From: Streptomyces iakyrus
Lineage (GTDB): Bacteria > Actinomycetota > Actinomycetes > Streptomycetales > Streptomycetaceae
Assembly: GCF_000717055.1 (NCBI RefSeq)
Contig: NZ_JNXI01000015.1
Location: forward strand, 124,001-188,000
Direction of reading: 5' to 3'
Length of the DNA: 64,000 nucleotides
Made by a program: the position numbers and the translations under genes. The notes beneath the pieces were generated by a model. The model was not told the DNA's origin and did not search any database. It worked only from the letters and a program-made list of their open reading frames with translations. The number at the start of each line of letters is the position of its first letter. The stretch's first letter is position 1. Positions 27,421-38,610 of this stretch are shown in pieces.

Positions 27421-28368
27421 CTACCCCCAGTCCCAGCCGATTCCCAGGAACCCCGCCCGCACCCGCGGCTCGACCAGATGCACCGACCGGTGCCGGCCGC
27501 TCAGCGCCAGGTCCTGGCATCCGCTGCGGGGCGCCGCCACCGAGTGCTGGGCGAAGCGGTGGCAGCGCACCGGCAGGGCCGCCGCGTCGAAGCACACCTG
27601 GAGGGCGTACTGGCCACCGGGGGAGTCGAAGCCGCGCACGTACTCGTGTGACGTATCCGCCGTGCCGTCCTCGACGCCGTAGCGGAACAGGAAGGTGTCC
27701 CCGGCCCGCAGCCGGGTGTCGAAGAGCAGCTCGGCCGCGAGCACTCCCGTGTCACGGTGCCAACGGACGCGTCCGGTACGGCAGTTCTCCAGCGCGTGCA
27801 CCCGCATGCGCTCGGGCTCGGCACCCCGGTCGCCGTGGTGGACGGCCACGAAACGGTCGATGCCGTCCCGGTGGGCGCGCACGATGTGGTGCGACTCGCG
27901 CTCCGCCAGCTCGCGCCGCGCCCCGATCCGGAGCCGTTCGTGGTGGCCGAGGGCGTGCAGACCCCCGTCCGGCGGGCAGTCCAGCTCGGCCAGCAACTGG
28001 TCCAGCACCCCCGAGGCCTCGACGAGGGAGCGGTAGGAACGGGCGGCGGGCCGCAGCCCGGCCGGGCCCTCCCCGGAGTCGGCGAGCAGCCGGATCAGGG
28101 ACTCCTCGGGAAGCTCCAGGATCTCCTCCAGCGCGCGTACGGCCCGCAGCGACTCGGGGCGCTGCGGACGCCTGGCCCCCTGCTGCCAGTAACTCAGGCT
28201 CGTGACGCCGACCTTCACCCCGTGGCGCGACAGATGGTGCTGCACGCGCTGCAGCGGCAGCCCGCGGGCGGCGATCGCGGCCCGCAGGGCGACGTGGAAG
28301 GGGCCGCCGCTCAGGGCCGAATCCAGTTCCGCGGTGGCGACGTCCGCGTGCTGTGGGGCGTACGGCAT
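27421..28368 (-). CDS. Helix-turn-helix DNA-binding protein, conserved in Streptomyces
   Basis: 315 residues. Residues ~20-90 look like a diverged XRE domain: LPLQRVQHHLSRHGVKVGVT, then SLSYWQQGARRPQRPESLRA. The C-terminal ~200 residues are of unknown fold, with many His and Arg (RLRIGARRELAERESHHIVR, DGIDRFVAVHHGDRG). There is no membrane segment. It is probably a regulator. The gene is a single unit reading toward lacI, with a 212-bp upstream region before the terminator at 28581. Confidence 0.7.
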   Translation of the reverse strand: MPYAPQHADVATAELDSALSGGPFHVALRAAIAARGLPLQRVQHHLSRHGVKVGVTSLSYWQQGARRPQRPESLRAVRALEEILELPEESLIRLLADSGEGPAGLRPAARSYRSLVEASGVLDQLLAELDCPPDGGLHALGHHERLRIGARRELAERESHHIVRAHRDGIDRFVAVHHGDRGAEPERMRVHALENCRTGRVRWHRDTGVLAAELLFDTRLRAGDTFLFRYGVEDGTADTSHEYVRGFDSPGGQYALQVCFDAAALPVRCHRFAQHSVAAPRSGCQDLALSGRHRSVHLVEPRVRAGFLGIGWDWG

Positions 28369-28580
28369 GCAGGGGCCTCTCTGTGAGTCGGCGACGGCTG
28401 GTCAGACCGTCCGCACGGGCCGCCCGGGTGCCGTCCCGCCGGCGCGGGGCAGGTCTTCACATGCGTACGCCGTCGTTCAGGGCCCCGAGTTCCCCCGCAT
28501 TGAAGCGTGTTGACCTGGTCCCGACAACACCTGATGCCGGACAGTGACGTACCCGCGCCCGCCGACGCCGTCCGGACATG

Positions 28581-28612
28581 CGGACGCCCGGGGCGCACGC
28601 CCCGGGCGTCCG
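28581..28612. terminator. Perfect GC-rich hairpin terminator
   Basis: 15-bp perfect inverted repeat (28581-28595 with 28598-28612), 15 bases past the stop of the 53-codon gene read on the minus strand. Confidence 0.75.
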
Positions 28613-28627
28613 TAGGGTGGTGTGCTT

Positions 28628-28789
28628 CTAGGAGCGGTCGCTTCCGCCCTGTTCCCGCAGGGCCAGGCGCTTCGCGCGCGTGATGTCGGGGTCGCGCGGG
28701 TCCAGGGCGTCGCGCAGCGCCAACGGCTCGTCCGTGTACCGGCGGGCACGGACCGCCCGCCGGGTTTTCTCGATCCGCATCTGCTTCAT
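28628..28789 (-). CDS. Small basic hypothetical protein, 53 residues
   Basis: Begins MKQMRIEKTRRAVRARRYTD and ends REQGGSDRS. It is rich in Arg, Asp and Leu (LRDALDPRDPDITRAKRLAL) and has no membrane segment. A perfect hairpin 15 bases after its stop supports it as a transcribed unit. It is too short for a confident family call. The much longer frame that runs back over uvrC in the same phase is a shadow. Confidence 0.5.
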   Translation of the reverse strand: MKQMRIEKTRRAVRARRYTDEPLALRDALDPRDPDITRAKRLALREQGGSDRS

Positions 28790-29014
28790 GTGCGCAGCCC
28801 TCCGACCCGTGGCCCGCCCGCTCCGCACCGGGAACGACGGTCCGCACCGACAACCTGTGCCTGCACCGGGACGGGGTTCCGTCCGCCGGACGTCGCCGTG
28901 TCCCGTGGGTGAGCCCCATTCCCGCTCCCGGGGGGCCGTAACCCCTGAGCGGGACATGCCGTTGGAAACTGCCCTCGTGCCGGGACCGTGATCGTGCCCC
29001 GTGGCCGCGCCGGA

Positions 29015-29037
29015 CTGTCGGTGCCCGCCAGTAGGGT
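29015..29037 (+). promoter_or_regulatory. RecA-NDp/PafBC-type promoter giving a near-leaderless uvrC mRNA
   Basis: CTGTCGGTG (29015-29023), 8 bases, TAGGGT (29032-29037). The predicted start, near 29044, falls at the uvrC ATG (29045), so the message would be leaderless; no ribosome-binding site is present, which agrees. Confidence 0.7.
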
Positions 29038-29044
29038 GTGAGAC

Positions 29045-31120
29045 ATGGCCGACCCCTCCAGCTACCGCCCCAAACCGGGTGAGATCCCCGACTCGCCGGG
29101 GGTCTACAGGTTCCGCGACGAGCACCGCCGGGTGATCTACGTCGGAAAGGCGAAGAGCCTGCGCCAGCGCCTGGCGAACTACTTCCAGGACCTGGCGGGC
29201 CTGCACCCGCGCACCCGCTCCATGGTCACCACGGCAGCGTCCGTGGAGTGGACGGTCGTGTCCACGGAGGTCGAGGCGCTCCAGCTGGAGTACTCGTGGA
29301 TCAAGGAGTACGACCCCCGGTTCAACGTCAAGTACCGCGACGACAAGAGCTACCCGTACCTCGCGGTGACGATGAACGAGGAGTACCCGCGCGTGCAGGT
29401 GATGCGCGGTCACAAGAAGAAGGGCGTCCGCTACTTCGGGCCGTACGCGCACGCGTGGGCGATCCGTGACACGGTCGACCTGCTCCTGCGCGTCTTCCCC
29501 GTGCGCACGTGCTCGGCCGGTGTCTTCAAGAACGCCGCCCGCACCGGCCGCCCCTGTCTCCTCGGCTACATCGGCAAGTGCTCGGCCCCCTGCGTCGACC
29601 GGGTCTCCGCCGAGGAGCACCGCGAACTGGCCGACGAGTTCTGCGACTTCATGACCGGCCGGACGAACACCTACATCCGCCGCCTGGAGAAGCAGATGGC
29701 GGAAGCGGCCGACGACATGGAGTACGAGCGGGCGGCCCGGCTGCGCGACGACATCGGCGCCCTGAAGAAGGCCATGGAGAAGAACGCGGTCGTGCTCGCC
29801 GACGCGACCGACGCCGACCTGATCGCGGTCGCCGAGGACGAGCTGGAGGCGGCCGTCCAGATCTTCCACGTGCGCGGCGGACGCGTGCGCGGCCAGCGCG
29901 GCTGGGTCACCGACAAGGTGGAGGAGATCACCACCGGCGCCCTCGTCGAGCACGCCCTGCAGCAGCTGTACGGGGAGGAGACGGGCGACGCCGTCCCCAA
30001 GGAGGTCCTGGTCCCGGCCCTGCCCGACCCCGTGGAGCCCGTCCAGGGGTGGCTGGCCGGGCGGCGCGGCTCCGGCGTCTCCCTGCGCATCCCGCAGCGC
30101 GGCGACAAGAAGGCCCTCATGGAGACCGTGCAGCGCAACGCCCAGCAGGCGCTCGTGCTGCACAAGACCAAGCGCGCCTCCGACCTGACCACGCGCTCGC
30201 GCGCCCTGGAGGAGATCGCCGACGCGCTCGACCTGGACAGCGCCCCGCTCCGGATCGAGTGCTACGACATCTCCCACCTCCAGGGCGACGACGTCGTGGC
30301 CTCCATGGTTGTCTTCGAGGACGGGCTCGCCCGCAAGAGCGAGTACCGCCGCTTCCAGATCAAGGGCTTCGCCGGGCAGGACGACGTCCGCTCGATGCAC
30401 GAGGTGATCAGCCGCCGCTTCCGGCGCTATCTCGCCGAGAAGGAGAAGACGGGCGAGTGGACCGACGGGGAGAACGCCGAGACCCCTGAGACCGACAGGA
30501 ACGGCGAGCTCGTCGGGACCGGCCTCACCGAGGACGACGGCCGCCCCAAGAAGTTCGCCTACCCGCCCCAGCTCGTGGTCGTCGACGGAGGCGCCCCGCA
30601 GGTCGCGGCCGCCCGGCGCGCCATGGACGAGCTCGGCATCGACGACATCGCCGTGTGCGGCCTCGCCAAGCGCCTGGAGGAGGTCTGGCTGCCCGGCGAC
30701 GACGACCCGGTGGTTCTGCCCCGCACCAGCGAAGGTCTGTACCTGCTCCAGCGCGTCCGTGACGAGGCCCACAGGTTCGCGATCAGCTACCAGCGCACCA
30801 AGCGGTCCAAGCGATTCCGCTCCAGCCCCCTGGACGACGTCCCCGGCCTCGGGGACACCCGCAAGCAGGCACTTCTGAAGCACTTCGGTTCGTTGAAGAA
30901 ACTGCGATCCGCCACCATCGACCAGATCTGCGAGGTCCCCGGCATAGGCCGCAAGACGGCCGAGACGATCGCGGTGGCCCTCGCCCGGTCGGCTCCGGCC
31001 GCACCCGCCGTCAACACGGCGACTGGAGAGATCATGGAGGAGGAACCCGGCACCATGGGTTCCAGTGGGGAACCCGTGACGACGGGCGCCCCGGACGAAC
31101 GACGGGGGCAGGAGACATGA
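29045..31120 (+). CDS. uvrC: UvrABC system protein C (excision nuclease)
   Basis: 691 residues. UvrC makes both incisions flanking a lesion. Domains in order: GIY-YIG nuclease ([20 protein letters not shown], about 15-34), the Cys cluster CSAGVFKN...[13 protein letters not shown], a UVR domain ([20 protein letters not shown], about 222-241), the RNase-H-like endonuclease ([20 protein letters not shown], with the catalytic DISHxxG), and two C-terminal helix-hairpin-helix motifs ([20 protein letters not shown] and [17 protein letters not shown]). A charged insert rich in Glu/Thr lies before [10 protein letters not shown]. It overlaps rapZ by ATGA and heads a uvrC-rapZ-yvcK-whiA operon, with a probable DNA-damage promoter. 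Confidence 0.98.
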   Translation: MADPSSYRPKPGEIPDSPGVYRFRDEHRRVIYVGKAKSLRQRLANYFQDLAGLHPRTRSMVTTAASVEWTVVSTEVEALQLEYSWIKEYDPRFNVKYRDDKSYPYLAVTMNEEYPRVQVMRGHKKKGVRYFGPYAHAWAIRDTVDLLLRVFPVRTCSAGVFKNAARTGRPCLLGYIGKCSAPCVDRVSAEEHRELADEFCDFMTGRTNTYIRRLEKQMAEAADDMEYERAARLRDDIGALKKAMEKNAVVLADATDADLIAVAEDELEAAVQIFHVRGGRVRGQRGWVTDKVEEITTGALVEHALQQLYGEETGDAVPKEVLVPALPDPVEPVQGWLAGRRGSGVSLRIPQRGDKKALMETVQRNAQQALVLHKTKRASDLTTRSRALEEIADALDLDSAPLRIECYDISHLQGDDVVASMVVFEDGLARKSEYRRFQIKGFAGQDDVRSMHEVISRRFRRYLAEKEKTGEWTDGENAETPETDRNGELVGTGLTEDDGRPKKFAYPPQLVVVDGGAPQVAAARRAMDELGIDDIAVCGLAKRLEEVWLPGDDDPVVLPRTSEGLYLLQRVRDEAHRFAISYQRTKRSKRFRSSPLDDVPGLGDTRKQALLKHFGSLKKLRSATIDQICEVPGIGRKTAETIAVALARSAPAAPAVNTATGEIMEEEPGTMGSSGEPVTTGAPDERRGQET

Positions 31121-32076
31121 ATGTGAACGAGCACGACAGCCGCACAGAGCACGCCGGAGACGGAGCACAGGTGAGTACGGGCACGCCCAACGAGAAGACC
31201 CCGGTCCCTGACGCGGCCATCCCCGAGCTGGTGATCATCTCCGGCATGTCCGGGGCCGGGCGCTCCACGGCGGCGAAGTGCCTGGAGGACCTCGGCTGGT
31301 TCGTCGTCGACAACCTGCCGCCCGCGCTGATCCCCACCATGGTGGAGCTCGGCGCCCGCTCCCAGGGCAACGTGGCGCGGATCGCCGTCGTCGTCGACGT
31401 CCGCGGCCGCCGCTTCTTCGACAACCTCCGCGAGTCCCTCGCCGACCTGGAGGCGAAGAACGTCACGCGGCGGATCGTCTTCCTGGAGTCCTCCGACGAG
31501 GCCCTGGTCCGCCGCTTCGAGTCGGTGCGCCGCCCGCACCCCCTCCAGGGCGACGGCCGCATCGTCGACGGCATCGCCGCCGAACGCGAGCTGCTGCGCG
31601 AGCTGCGCGGCGACGCCGACTTGGTGATCGACACCTCCAGCCTCAATGTGCACGAGCTGCGCGCCAAGATGGACGCCCAGTTCGCCGGCGAGGAGGAGCC
31701 GGAGCTGCGGGCCACGGTCATGTCGTTCGGCTACAAGTACGGCCTGCCCGTCGACGCCGACCTCGTGGTCGACTGCCGCTTCCTGCCGAACCCGCACTGG
31801 GTCCCGGAGCTGCGCCCGTACACGGGCCTGAACGAGGAGGTCTCGGGCTACGTCTTCAACCAGCCCGGCGCCAAGGAGTTCCTCGACCGCTACACGGAGC
31901 TGCTCCAGCTCGTCGCCACCGGTTACCGCCGCGAGGGCAAGCGCTACGTGACCATCGCCGTGGGCTGTACGGGCGGCAAGCACCGCTCGGTCGCCATGTC
32001 GGAGAAGCTCGCCGCCCGGCTCGCCGCCGAGGGCGTGGAGACGGTGGTCGTACACCGGGACATGGGACGCGAATGA
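31117..32076 (+). CDS. rapZ: RapZ/YvcJ-type nucleotide-binding protein
   Basis: 319 residues. Family members bind nucleotides; E. coli RapZ guides RNase E to small RNAs that control glucosamine-6-phosphate synthase. Here the P-loop is [19 protein letters not shown] (about residues 47-65): the canonical Walker A Lys is replaced by Arg. The rest is conserved, including [17 protein letters not shown], a Walker-B-like [14 protein letters not shown], and the C-terminal [20 protein letters not shown]. It overlaps uvrC by ATGA at the 5' end and yvcK by ATGA at the 3' end. The rapZ-yvcK-whiA trio is conserved throughout Gram-positive bacteria. Confidence 0.95.
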   Translation: MNVNEHDSRTEHAGDGAQVSTGTPNEKTPVPDAAIPELVIISGMSGAGRSTAAKCLEDLGWFVVDNLPPALIPTMVELGARSQGNVARIAVVVDVRGRRFFDNLRESLADLEAKNVTRRIVFLESSDEALVRRFESVRRPHPLQGDGRIVDGIAAERELLRELRGDADLVIDTSSLNVHELRAKMDAQFAGEEEPELRATVMSFGYKYGLPVDADLVVDCRFLPNPHWVPELRPYTGLNEEVSGYVFNQPGAKEFLDRYTELLQLVATGYRREGKRYVTIAVGCTGGKHRSVAMSEKLAARLAAEGVETVVVHRDMGRE

Positions 32077-33149
32077 CACCACGTACACCGCGGCTGAGCC
32101 GGCTGCGCCGGGTGGTGCCCGAGGGCAACGGCGGAAAGGGCGGCCGGCCCGCCGAGGCCCGGGGCGGCAAGCCGCGCCGCCGGGGCACCCAGCCCAAGGT
32201 CGTCGCCCTCGGCGGTGGCATGGGTCTGTCCGCCTCGCTCGCCGCGCTGCGCCGGATCACCGGCGACCTCACCGCCGTCGTCACCGTGGCCGACGACGGC
32301 GGCTCCAGCGGGCGCCTGCGCGACGAGCTCGGCGTGCTGCCGCCCGGCGACCTGCGCAAGGCGCTGGCCGCGCTGTGCGGTGACGACGACTGGGGCCAGA
32401 CCTGGGCCCGGGTCATCCAGCACCGCTTCCAGTCCCAGGGCGACCTGCACGAACACGCGGTCGGCAACCTGCTGATCGTCGCCCTGTGGGAGCAGCTCGG
32501 CGACCACGTGCAGGCCCTCGACCTGGTCGGACGACTGCTGGGCGCCCAGGGGCGCGTGCTGCCGATGTCCGCCGTGCCGCTGGAGCTGCAGGCCCTGGTC
32601 AAGGGCCACGACCCGGCGCGTCCGGAGGAGGTCGACACGGTCCGCGGCCAGGCGACCGTCGCCCTCACCCCGGGCGAGGTGCAGTCCGTGCACCTCGTGC
32701 CGAACGACCCGCCGGCAGTGCCCGAGGCGGTCGAGGCCGTCCTGGACGCGGACTGGGTGGTGCTCGGCCCCGGCTCCTGGTTCTCCTCGGTCATCCCGCA
32801 CCTGCTGGTGCCCGAGCTGCTGGACGCGCTCAGCCAGACGAAGGCCCGCCGGGTACTCTCCCTGAACCTCGCGCCGCAGCCCGGAGAAACCGAGGGCTTC
32901 TCCCCGCAGCGTCATTTGGAGGTTTTGGGACGACACGCCCCTAAACTCGCCCTGGACGTGGTGCTGGCCGACGAGGCCGCCGTGCCCGACCGCGACTCCC
33001 TGACCGATGCCGCCAAGCGGTTCGGGGCCGCGGTTGAGCTGGCGCCGGTGGCCAGACCCGACGGAACCCCGAGGCACGACCCGGAGCTGTTGGCCGCCGC
33101 GTACGACCGTATTTTTCGGATGCATGGAAGGATCGGCCCATGGCGATGA
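32073..33149 (+). CDS. yvcK: YvcK/CofD-like gluconeogenesis factor
   Basis: 358 residues. The Rossmann-type start is [20 protein letters not shown] (about 42-61), followed by [19 protein letters not shown], the CofD-family nucleotide-sugar binding signature. [20 protein letters not shown] and the C-terminal [10 protein letters not shown] also fit. In Bacillus and Mycobacterium YvcK binds UDP-sugars and affects cell-wall precursor flow and growth on gluconeogenic carbon. A basic N-terminal extension of ~40 residues precedes the domain. Coupled to rapZ (ATGA) and overlapping whiA by 10 bp. Confidence 0.95.
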   Translation: MTPRTPRLSRLRRVVPEGNGGKGGRPAEARGGKPRRRGTQPKVVALGGGMGLSASLAALRRITGDLTAVVTVADDGGSSGRLRDELGVLPPGDLRKALAALCGDDDWGQTWARVIQHRFQSQGDLHEHAVGNLLIVALWEQLGDHVQALDLVGRLLGAQGRVLPMSAVPLELQALVKGHDPARPEEVDTVRGQATVALTPGEVQSVHLVPNDPPAVPEAVEAVLDADWVVLGPGSWFSSVIPHLLVPELLDALSQTKARRVLSLNLAPQPGETEGFSPQRHLEVLGRHAPKLALDVVLADEAAVPDRDSLTDAAKRFGAAVELAPVARPDGTPRHDPELLAAAYDRIFRMHGRIGPWR

Positions 33150-34129
33150 CGGCAGCGGTGAAGGACGAGATCTCCCGGCTCCCCGTCACCCGGACCTGCT
33201 GCAGAAAGGCGGAGGTCTCCGCCATCCTGCGGTTCGCCGGCGGCCTCCACCTGGTGAGCGGTCGGATCGTGATCGAGGCAGAGCTGGACACCGCGATGGC
33301 GGCCCGCCGTCTCAAGCGGGACATCCTGGAGATCTTCGGCCACGGCTCCGAGCTGATCGTGATGGCTCCGGGCGGGCTGCGAAGAGGCTCGCGCTACGTG
33401 GTGCGCGTGGTGGCGGGCGGTGACCAGCTTGCCCGCCAGACCGGCCTGGTCGACGGGCGGGGCCGCCCGATCCGCGGCCTGCCGCCGCAGGTGGTCTCGG
33501 GGGCCACCTGCGACGCCGAGGCGGCCTGGCGTGGCGCGTTCCTGGCGCACGGCTCGCTCACCGAGCCCGGCCGCTCCTCCTCCCTGGAGGTGACGTGCCC
33601 GGGTCCCGAGGCGGCGCTCGCCCTGGTGGGCGCCGCCCGTCGGCTGTCGATCGCCGCCAAGGCCCGCGAGGTGCGCGGGGTGGACCGGGTCGTCGTCCGG
33701 GACGGTGACGCGATCGGCGCGCTGCTGACGCGCCTCGGCGCGCACGAGTCGGTGCTGGCCTGGGAGGAGCGCCGGATGCGCCGCGAGGTGCGTGCCACGG
33801 CGAACCGGCTCGCCAACTTCGACGACGCCAACCTGCGCCGCTCGGCCCGCGCGGCCGTCGCCGCGGGCGCGCGGGTGCAGCGCGCCCTGGAGATCCTCGC
33901 CGACGACGTGCCCGAGCACCTCGCCGCCGCGGGCCGGCTGCGCATGGAACACAAGCAGGCCTCCCTGGAGGAGCTGGGCGCGCTCGCCGACCCGCCGCTG
34001 ACCAAGGACGCGGTCGCCGGCCGGATCCGCCGCCTGCTGGCCATGGCCGACAAGCGCGCCTCCGACCTCGGCATCCCGGGCACGGAGGCCAACCTCAGCG
34101 AGGAGCTGGCCGACAACCTGGTGGGCTGA
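33140..34129 (+). CDS. whiA: Sporulation transcription factor WhiA
   Basis: 329 residues. WhiA works with WhiB to switch aerial hyphae to sporulation septation in Streptomyces. It has an N-terminal domain derived from LAGLIDADG homing endonucleases ([20 protein letters not shown], then [20 protein letters not shown]) that has lost nuclease residues. A C-terminal helix-turn-helix follows ([20 protein letters not shown], about 277-296). The start overlaps yvcK, so expression depends at least partly on the uvrC-rapZ-yvcK message; a separate promoter inside the upstream genes cannot be excluded. A hairpin terminator follows 17 bp after the stop. Confidence 0.97.
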   Translation: MAMTAAVKDEISRLPVTRTCCRKAEVSAILRFAGGLHLVSGRIVIEAELDTAMAARRLKRDILEIFGHGSELIVMAPGGLRRGSRYVVRVVAGGDQLARQTGLVDGRGRPIRGLPPQVVSGATCDAEAAWRGAFLAHGSLTEPGRSSSLEVTCPGPEAALALVGAARRLSIAAKAREVRGVDRVVVRDGDAIGALLTRLGAHESVLAWEERRMRREVRATANRLANFDDANLRRSARAAVAAGARVQRALEILADDVPEHLAAAGRLRMEHKQASLEELGALADPPLTKDAVAGRIRRLLAMADKRASDLGIPGTEANLSEELADNLVG

Positions 34130-34145
34130 TCCCACACGACGTCAG

Positions 34146-34188
34146 AAAGCCGGTACCGGCGCCCACTCGGGTGACCGGCACCGGCTTT
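34146..34188 (+). terminator. Hairpin terminator after whiA
   Basis: AAAGCCGGTACCGG (34146-34159) pairs with CCGGCACCGGCTTT (34175-34188) with one mismatch; the stem ends in TTTCG. Confidence 0.75.
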
Positions 34189-34280
34189 CGCGTGTCGCTG
34201 AGGCACCCTTGACTCGATCATGGTCTGTCATGAGCCTGGCATCTGTTCGCTGCTGTGGCGGACCCACGCTAGGGGGGTTC

Positions 34281-37232
34281 ATGAGACGAAGAGCGAGATC
34301 GATCCTCGCTGTCGGCGCGCTCCTGATCGGCGGAGCGAGCTTTGCACCCATCGCCCAAGCACAACCGGTACGCCAGACCTCGTCCGACCCGGACGAGGTC
34401 AAGGTGTTCCGCGCCGAGGTCACCCAGAAGCAGGTACCCCTGCTGCTGGCCGCCGGCCAGGACGGCCACGAACTGAGCGAGCGGGTGCCCGAGAAGGGCA
34501 CCGCGACCGTCGAGGCGTATCTGACGGCCCGGCAGGCCGAGAAGCTGGAGAAGCAGGGCGTCGACCTCACCGAGCACAGGGTCTCCGCCCGGGCCGCGGC
34601 CCGCGTCGAGGACGCCGCCGAGGGCGTGTTCCGCCCGTACAGCGGCAAGGGCGGCCTGCGGGAGGAACTCCTGCGGACCGCGCAGCAGAACCCGGACCTC
34701 ACCAAGGTCGTCTCCATCGGCAAGACCATCAAGGGCCAGGACATCCTCGCGCTGAAGCTCACCAAGGGCGCGAAGAAGACGAAGGACGGCTCCAAGCCCT
34801 CGGTCCTCTACATGTCCAACCAGCATGCGCGCGAGTGGATCACGCCGGAGATGACCCGGCGCCTGATGCACCACTACCTGGACAACTACAAGAAGGACCG
34901 GCGCGTCAAGAAGATCGTCGACTCCACCGAACTGTGGTTCCTGCTGTCGGCCAACCCCGACGGCTACGACTACACCTTCGCCGACCCCGCCAACCGCCAG
35001 TGGCGCAAGAACCTGCGGGACGTCAACGGCGACGGCACCATCACCACCGGCGACGGCGTCGACCTCAACCGCAACTTCGCCTACAAGTGGGGCTACGACG
35101 ACGAGGGCTCGTCCCCGAACCCCACCAGCCAGACCTACCGCGGCGCGGGCCCGAACTCCGAGCCGGAGACCCAGGCCCTGGACGCCTTCCAGAAGCGGAT
35201 CGGCTTCACGTACGGCATCAACTACCACTCCGCCGCCGAACTCATCCTCTACGGAGTCGGCTGGCAGGTGGCCACGCACACCCCGGACGACGTGGTGTAC
35301 GAAGCGCTCGCCGGTACGCCCGACAACTCCGCGATCCCCGGCTACCACCCGCAGCTCTCCTCCGAGCTGTACACCACCAACGGTGAGGCGGACGGCCACG
35401 CGGCGAACGTCAACGGCCTGGCGATGTTCACCCCCGAGATGTCGACCTGCCAGACCGCCTCGGACCTCGACCCGAACGACCAGTGGAAGGCGTCCGACTG
35501 CCAGTCGGTCTTCACCTTCCCGGACGACGAGAAGCTGATCCAGCAGGAGTACGCCAAGAACGTCCCGTTCGCGCTCTCCGTCGCCGAGTCCGCCGCCCGT
35601 CCCGACCGGCCGTCGTCGTCGGTCGGCCTGACCGCCGCCGACTTCACCCCGGCCGCGTTCGGCACGTCGTACTCCCGCGGCGCCGACCAGGAGGTCTCCG
35701 TCGTCGTACGGAAGTCCGTGCGCGACAAGGAGCTCAAGTACCGCGTCAACGGCGGCCGCACCGAGGACATGGCCCTCAAGCCCTGGAAGGGCGGCGAGAC
35801 CTACGGCGGTGAGGACAACCTCTACTTCGACGAGTACCGGGCGAAGGTCAAGGACGGCGAGCCGGGCGACAAGGTCGAGGTGTGGTTCACCGGCGAGGCG
35901 AAGAACGGCAAGAAGGTCTCCAGCGAGCGCTTCACCTACACCGTCGCCGAGCGACCCCGGGCGAACACCCTCGTCGTCGCCGAGGAGGGCGCGGCCGCCA
36001 CGCAGGCACAGACGTACGTGGACGCGCTCAAGGCGAGCGGCCGCAGGGCGGTCGTCTGGGACGTCGCCCAGCAGGGCGCGCCGGACGCGCTGGGCGTGCT
36101 GAGCCACTTCGACACCGTCGTCCACTACACGGGCGCGAGCGCCCCGGGTGTCGCCACCCAGCTCCAGCTGCGGGCCTTCCTCAACGAGGGCGGCCGGCTG
36201 ATCGAGGCCGGTGAGCAGGCCGGCGGCAGCGTCGATCTCGGCGGCGCGCTGTCGAACGACTTCAGCCAGTACTACCTGGGCGCTTACACCCGCACCGCCA
36301 CCCCGGGGGCCACCGGCTTCACCGGGTCCGGCGAGCTGGGCGGAGTGAACAGCCCGCTGGGCGCGGCCCCCGGCAATCCCCTGGACAAGGCCGGCACCTA
36401 CAGCGTCACCTCCGACGAACTGGGGACCGACGCGTTCCCGCAGTTCGCGAGCAAGGGCGCCGGGCAGTTCGCCGGCACGGTCAACCCGTACGGCCCGTAC
36501 GCGGGCTCGTCGATGGCTGCCGCCGTCCACACCGACGACGCCTACAAGCGCCTCACCCGCACCGTGGACCTCACCGGCACCACCGCGGCGGAGCGGCCCA
36601 CCCTGCGCACCCAGCTCCTCTGGGACACCGAGGCCGGCTACGACCACGCCATCGTCGAGGTCCGCACCCCGGGCGCCGACGACTGGACGACCCTCCCCGA
36701 GGCGGGCGGCGCCACCAGGACGGCCGTCCCGGCGGAGTGCCAGGCCGGGTACTACGTCAACGAGCACCCCTGGCTCAAGCACTACCTCACCGTGGCGGAC
36801 GACGGCTGCACCGCGAGCGGCACCACCGGCACCTGGAACAGCCTCACCGGCTCCTCCAACGGCTGGCAGCAGGTGAACTTCGACCTGAGCGCCTACGCCG
36901 GCAAGACGGTCGAGGTCTCGGTCAGCTACGTCACCGACCCGGGCAGCGGCGGACACGGCGTCCTGGCCGACGACGCCTCGCTCGTCGTCGGCGGCACGGC
37001 GAAGGACACCGAGGGCTTCGAGACCTCGCTCGGTCCCTGGAAGGTCACCGGACCGCCCGCGGGCAGCCCGGCCGTCCTCAAGGACTGGGCCCGCACCGGC
37101 GCCCTGTTCCAGACCTACGGCGCGGTCACCACGGACGACACCGTGCTGCTGGGCTTCGGCCTGGAGCACGTCACCGCGGCGGCCGACCGGACGGCACTGA
37201 TGCGGAAGGCGCTCGCTTCCCTGGACGGGTGA
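34281..37232 (+). CDS. Secreted M14 zinc carboxypeptidase with C-terminal extension
   Basis: 983 residues. A Sec signal peptide (MRRRARSILAVGALLIGG, then ASFAPIAQA with AQA cleavage) is followed by a propeptide-like region. The M14 domain has the zinc ligands in NQHAREWITPEM (His ~182, Glu ~185) and NYHSA (His ~316) and the catalytic Glu in MFTPEM (~385). An acidic loop, DVNGDGTITTGDG, looks like an EF-hand Ca2+ site and lies just before VDLNRNF. After residue ~450 comes a ~530-residue region with a Rossmann-like part (TVVHYTGASAPGVATQLQ) and a beta-sandwich with DTEGFETSLGPWKV. ATG 34281 is fixed by AGGGGGG and the signal peptide. It would digest peptides outside the cell. Confidence 0.93.
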   Translation: MRRRARSILAVGALLIGGASFAPIAQAQPVRQTSSDPDEVKVFRAEVTQKQVPLLLAAGQDGHELSERVPEKGTATVEAYLTARQAEKLEKQGVDLTEHRVSARAAARVEDAAEGVFRPYSGKGGLREELLRTAQQNPDLTKVVSIGKTIKGQDILALKLTKGAKKTKDGSKPSVLYMSNQHAREWITPEMTRRLMHHYLDNYKKDRRVKKIVDSTELWFLLSANPDGYDYTFADPANRQWRKNLRDVNGDGTITTGDGVDLNRNFAYKWGYDDEGSSPNPTSQTYRGAGPNSEPETQALDAFQKRIGFTYGINYHSAAELILYGVGWQVATHTPDDVVYEALAGTPDNSAIPGYHPQLSSELYTTNGEADGHAANVNGLAMFTPEMSTCQTASDLDPNDQWKASDCQSVFTFPDDEKLIQQEYAKNVPFALSVAESAARPDRPSSSVGLTAADFTPAAFGTSYSRGADQEVSVVVRKSVRDKELKYRVNGGRTEDMALKPWKGGETYGGEDNLYFDEYRAKVKDGEPGDKVEVWFTGEAKNGKKVSSERFTYTVAERPRANTLVVAEEGAAATQAQTYVDALKASGRRAVVWDVAQQGAPDALGVLSHFDTVVHYTGASAPGVATQLQLRAFLNEGGRLIEAGEQAGGSVDLGGALSNDFSQYYLGAYTRTATPGATGFTGSGELGGVNSPLGAAPGNPLDKAGTYSVTSDELGTDAFPQFASKGAGQFAGTVNPYGPYAGSSMAAAVHTDDAYKRLTRTVDLTGTTAAERPTLRTQLLWDTEAGYDHAIVEVRTPGADDWTTLPEAGGATRTAVPAECQAGYYVNEHPWLKHYLTVADDGCTASGTTGTWNSLTGSSNGWQQVNFDLSAYAGKTVEVSVSYVTDPGSGGHGVLADDASLVVGGTAKDTEGFETSLGPWKVTGPPAGSPAVLKDWARTGALFQTYGAVTTDDTVLLGFGLEHVTAAADRTALMRKALASLDG

Positions 37233-37294
37233 CATCCCTGGTCAATGGGGAACTCGTGCGATAGCGAAATCGAGTGATTCTGCTCTCGGCCGTG

Positions 37295-37330
37295 GGCGGT
37301 CCGTACCCCTACTGGCGGGTACGGACCGCC
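37295..37330 (+). terminator. Hairpin terminator after the carboxypeptidase
   Basis: A 14-bp perfect stem (37295-37308 with 37317-37330) with an 8-base loop. Confidence 0.8.
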
Positions 37331-37381
37331 CTGCCGTGTATGGGGCATCTGGATGTCACCACCGCCGCTTCAGGGAGGTAG

Positions 37382-38467
<1,086 letters not shown>

Positions 38468-38496
38468 TCGAATAGACAGGCACCACGGTGTGAGAG

Positions 38497-38536
38497 CAGG
38501 GCTCGGGCGGCGCGAGGACGCGCCGTCCGAGCCCTG
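38497..38536 (+). terminator. Hairpin between gap and pgk (terminator or attenuator)
   Basis: An 18-bp stem (38497-38514 with 38519-38536), one G-U pair, loop AGGA. It would yield more gap message than pgk message from one promoter. Confidence 0.75.
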
Positions 38537-38610
38537 ACTCACGTACAGATCAGAGCTGTTCGATCACGAGCGCTTCCGAGCGATCACGAGCTCTTTCAGG
38601 AGTCCCCTTC

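Noticed and set aside
28910..31168. Long antisense frame over uvrC continuing into the 53-codon gene
   Set aside because: Only the last 53 codons (28628-28789) lie outside uvrC and look independent; the rest mirrors uvrC.
34269..37235. 988-codon frame antisense to the M14 carboxypeptidase
   Set aside because: The sense strand has signal peptide, zinc ligands and ribosome-binding site; the antisense frame has none.
38550..38600. Repeated CGATCACGAGC in the gap-pgk spacer
   Set aside because: Two copies of 11 bases next to a strong hairpin; more likely a small local duplication than an operator.
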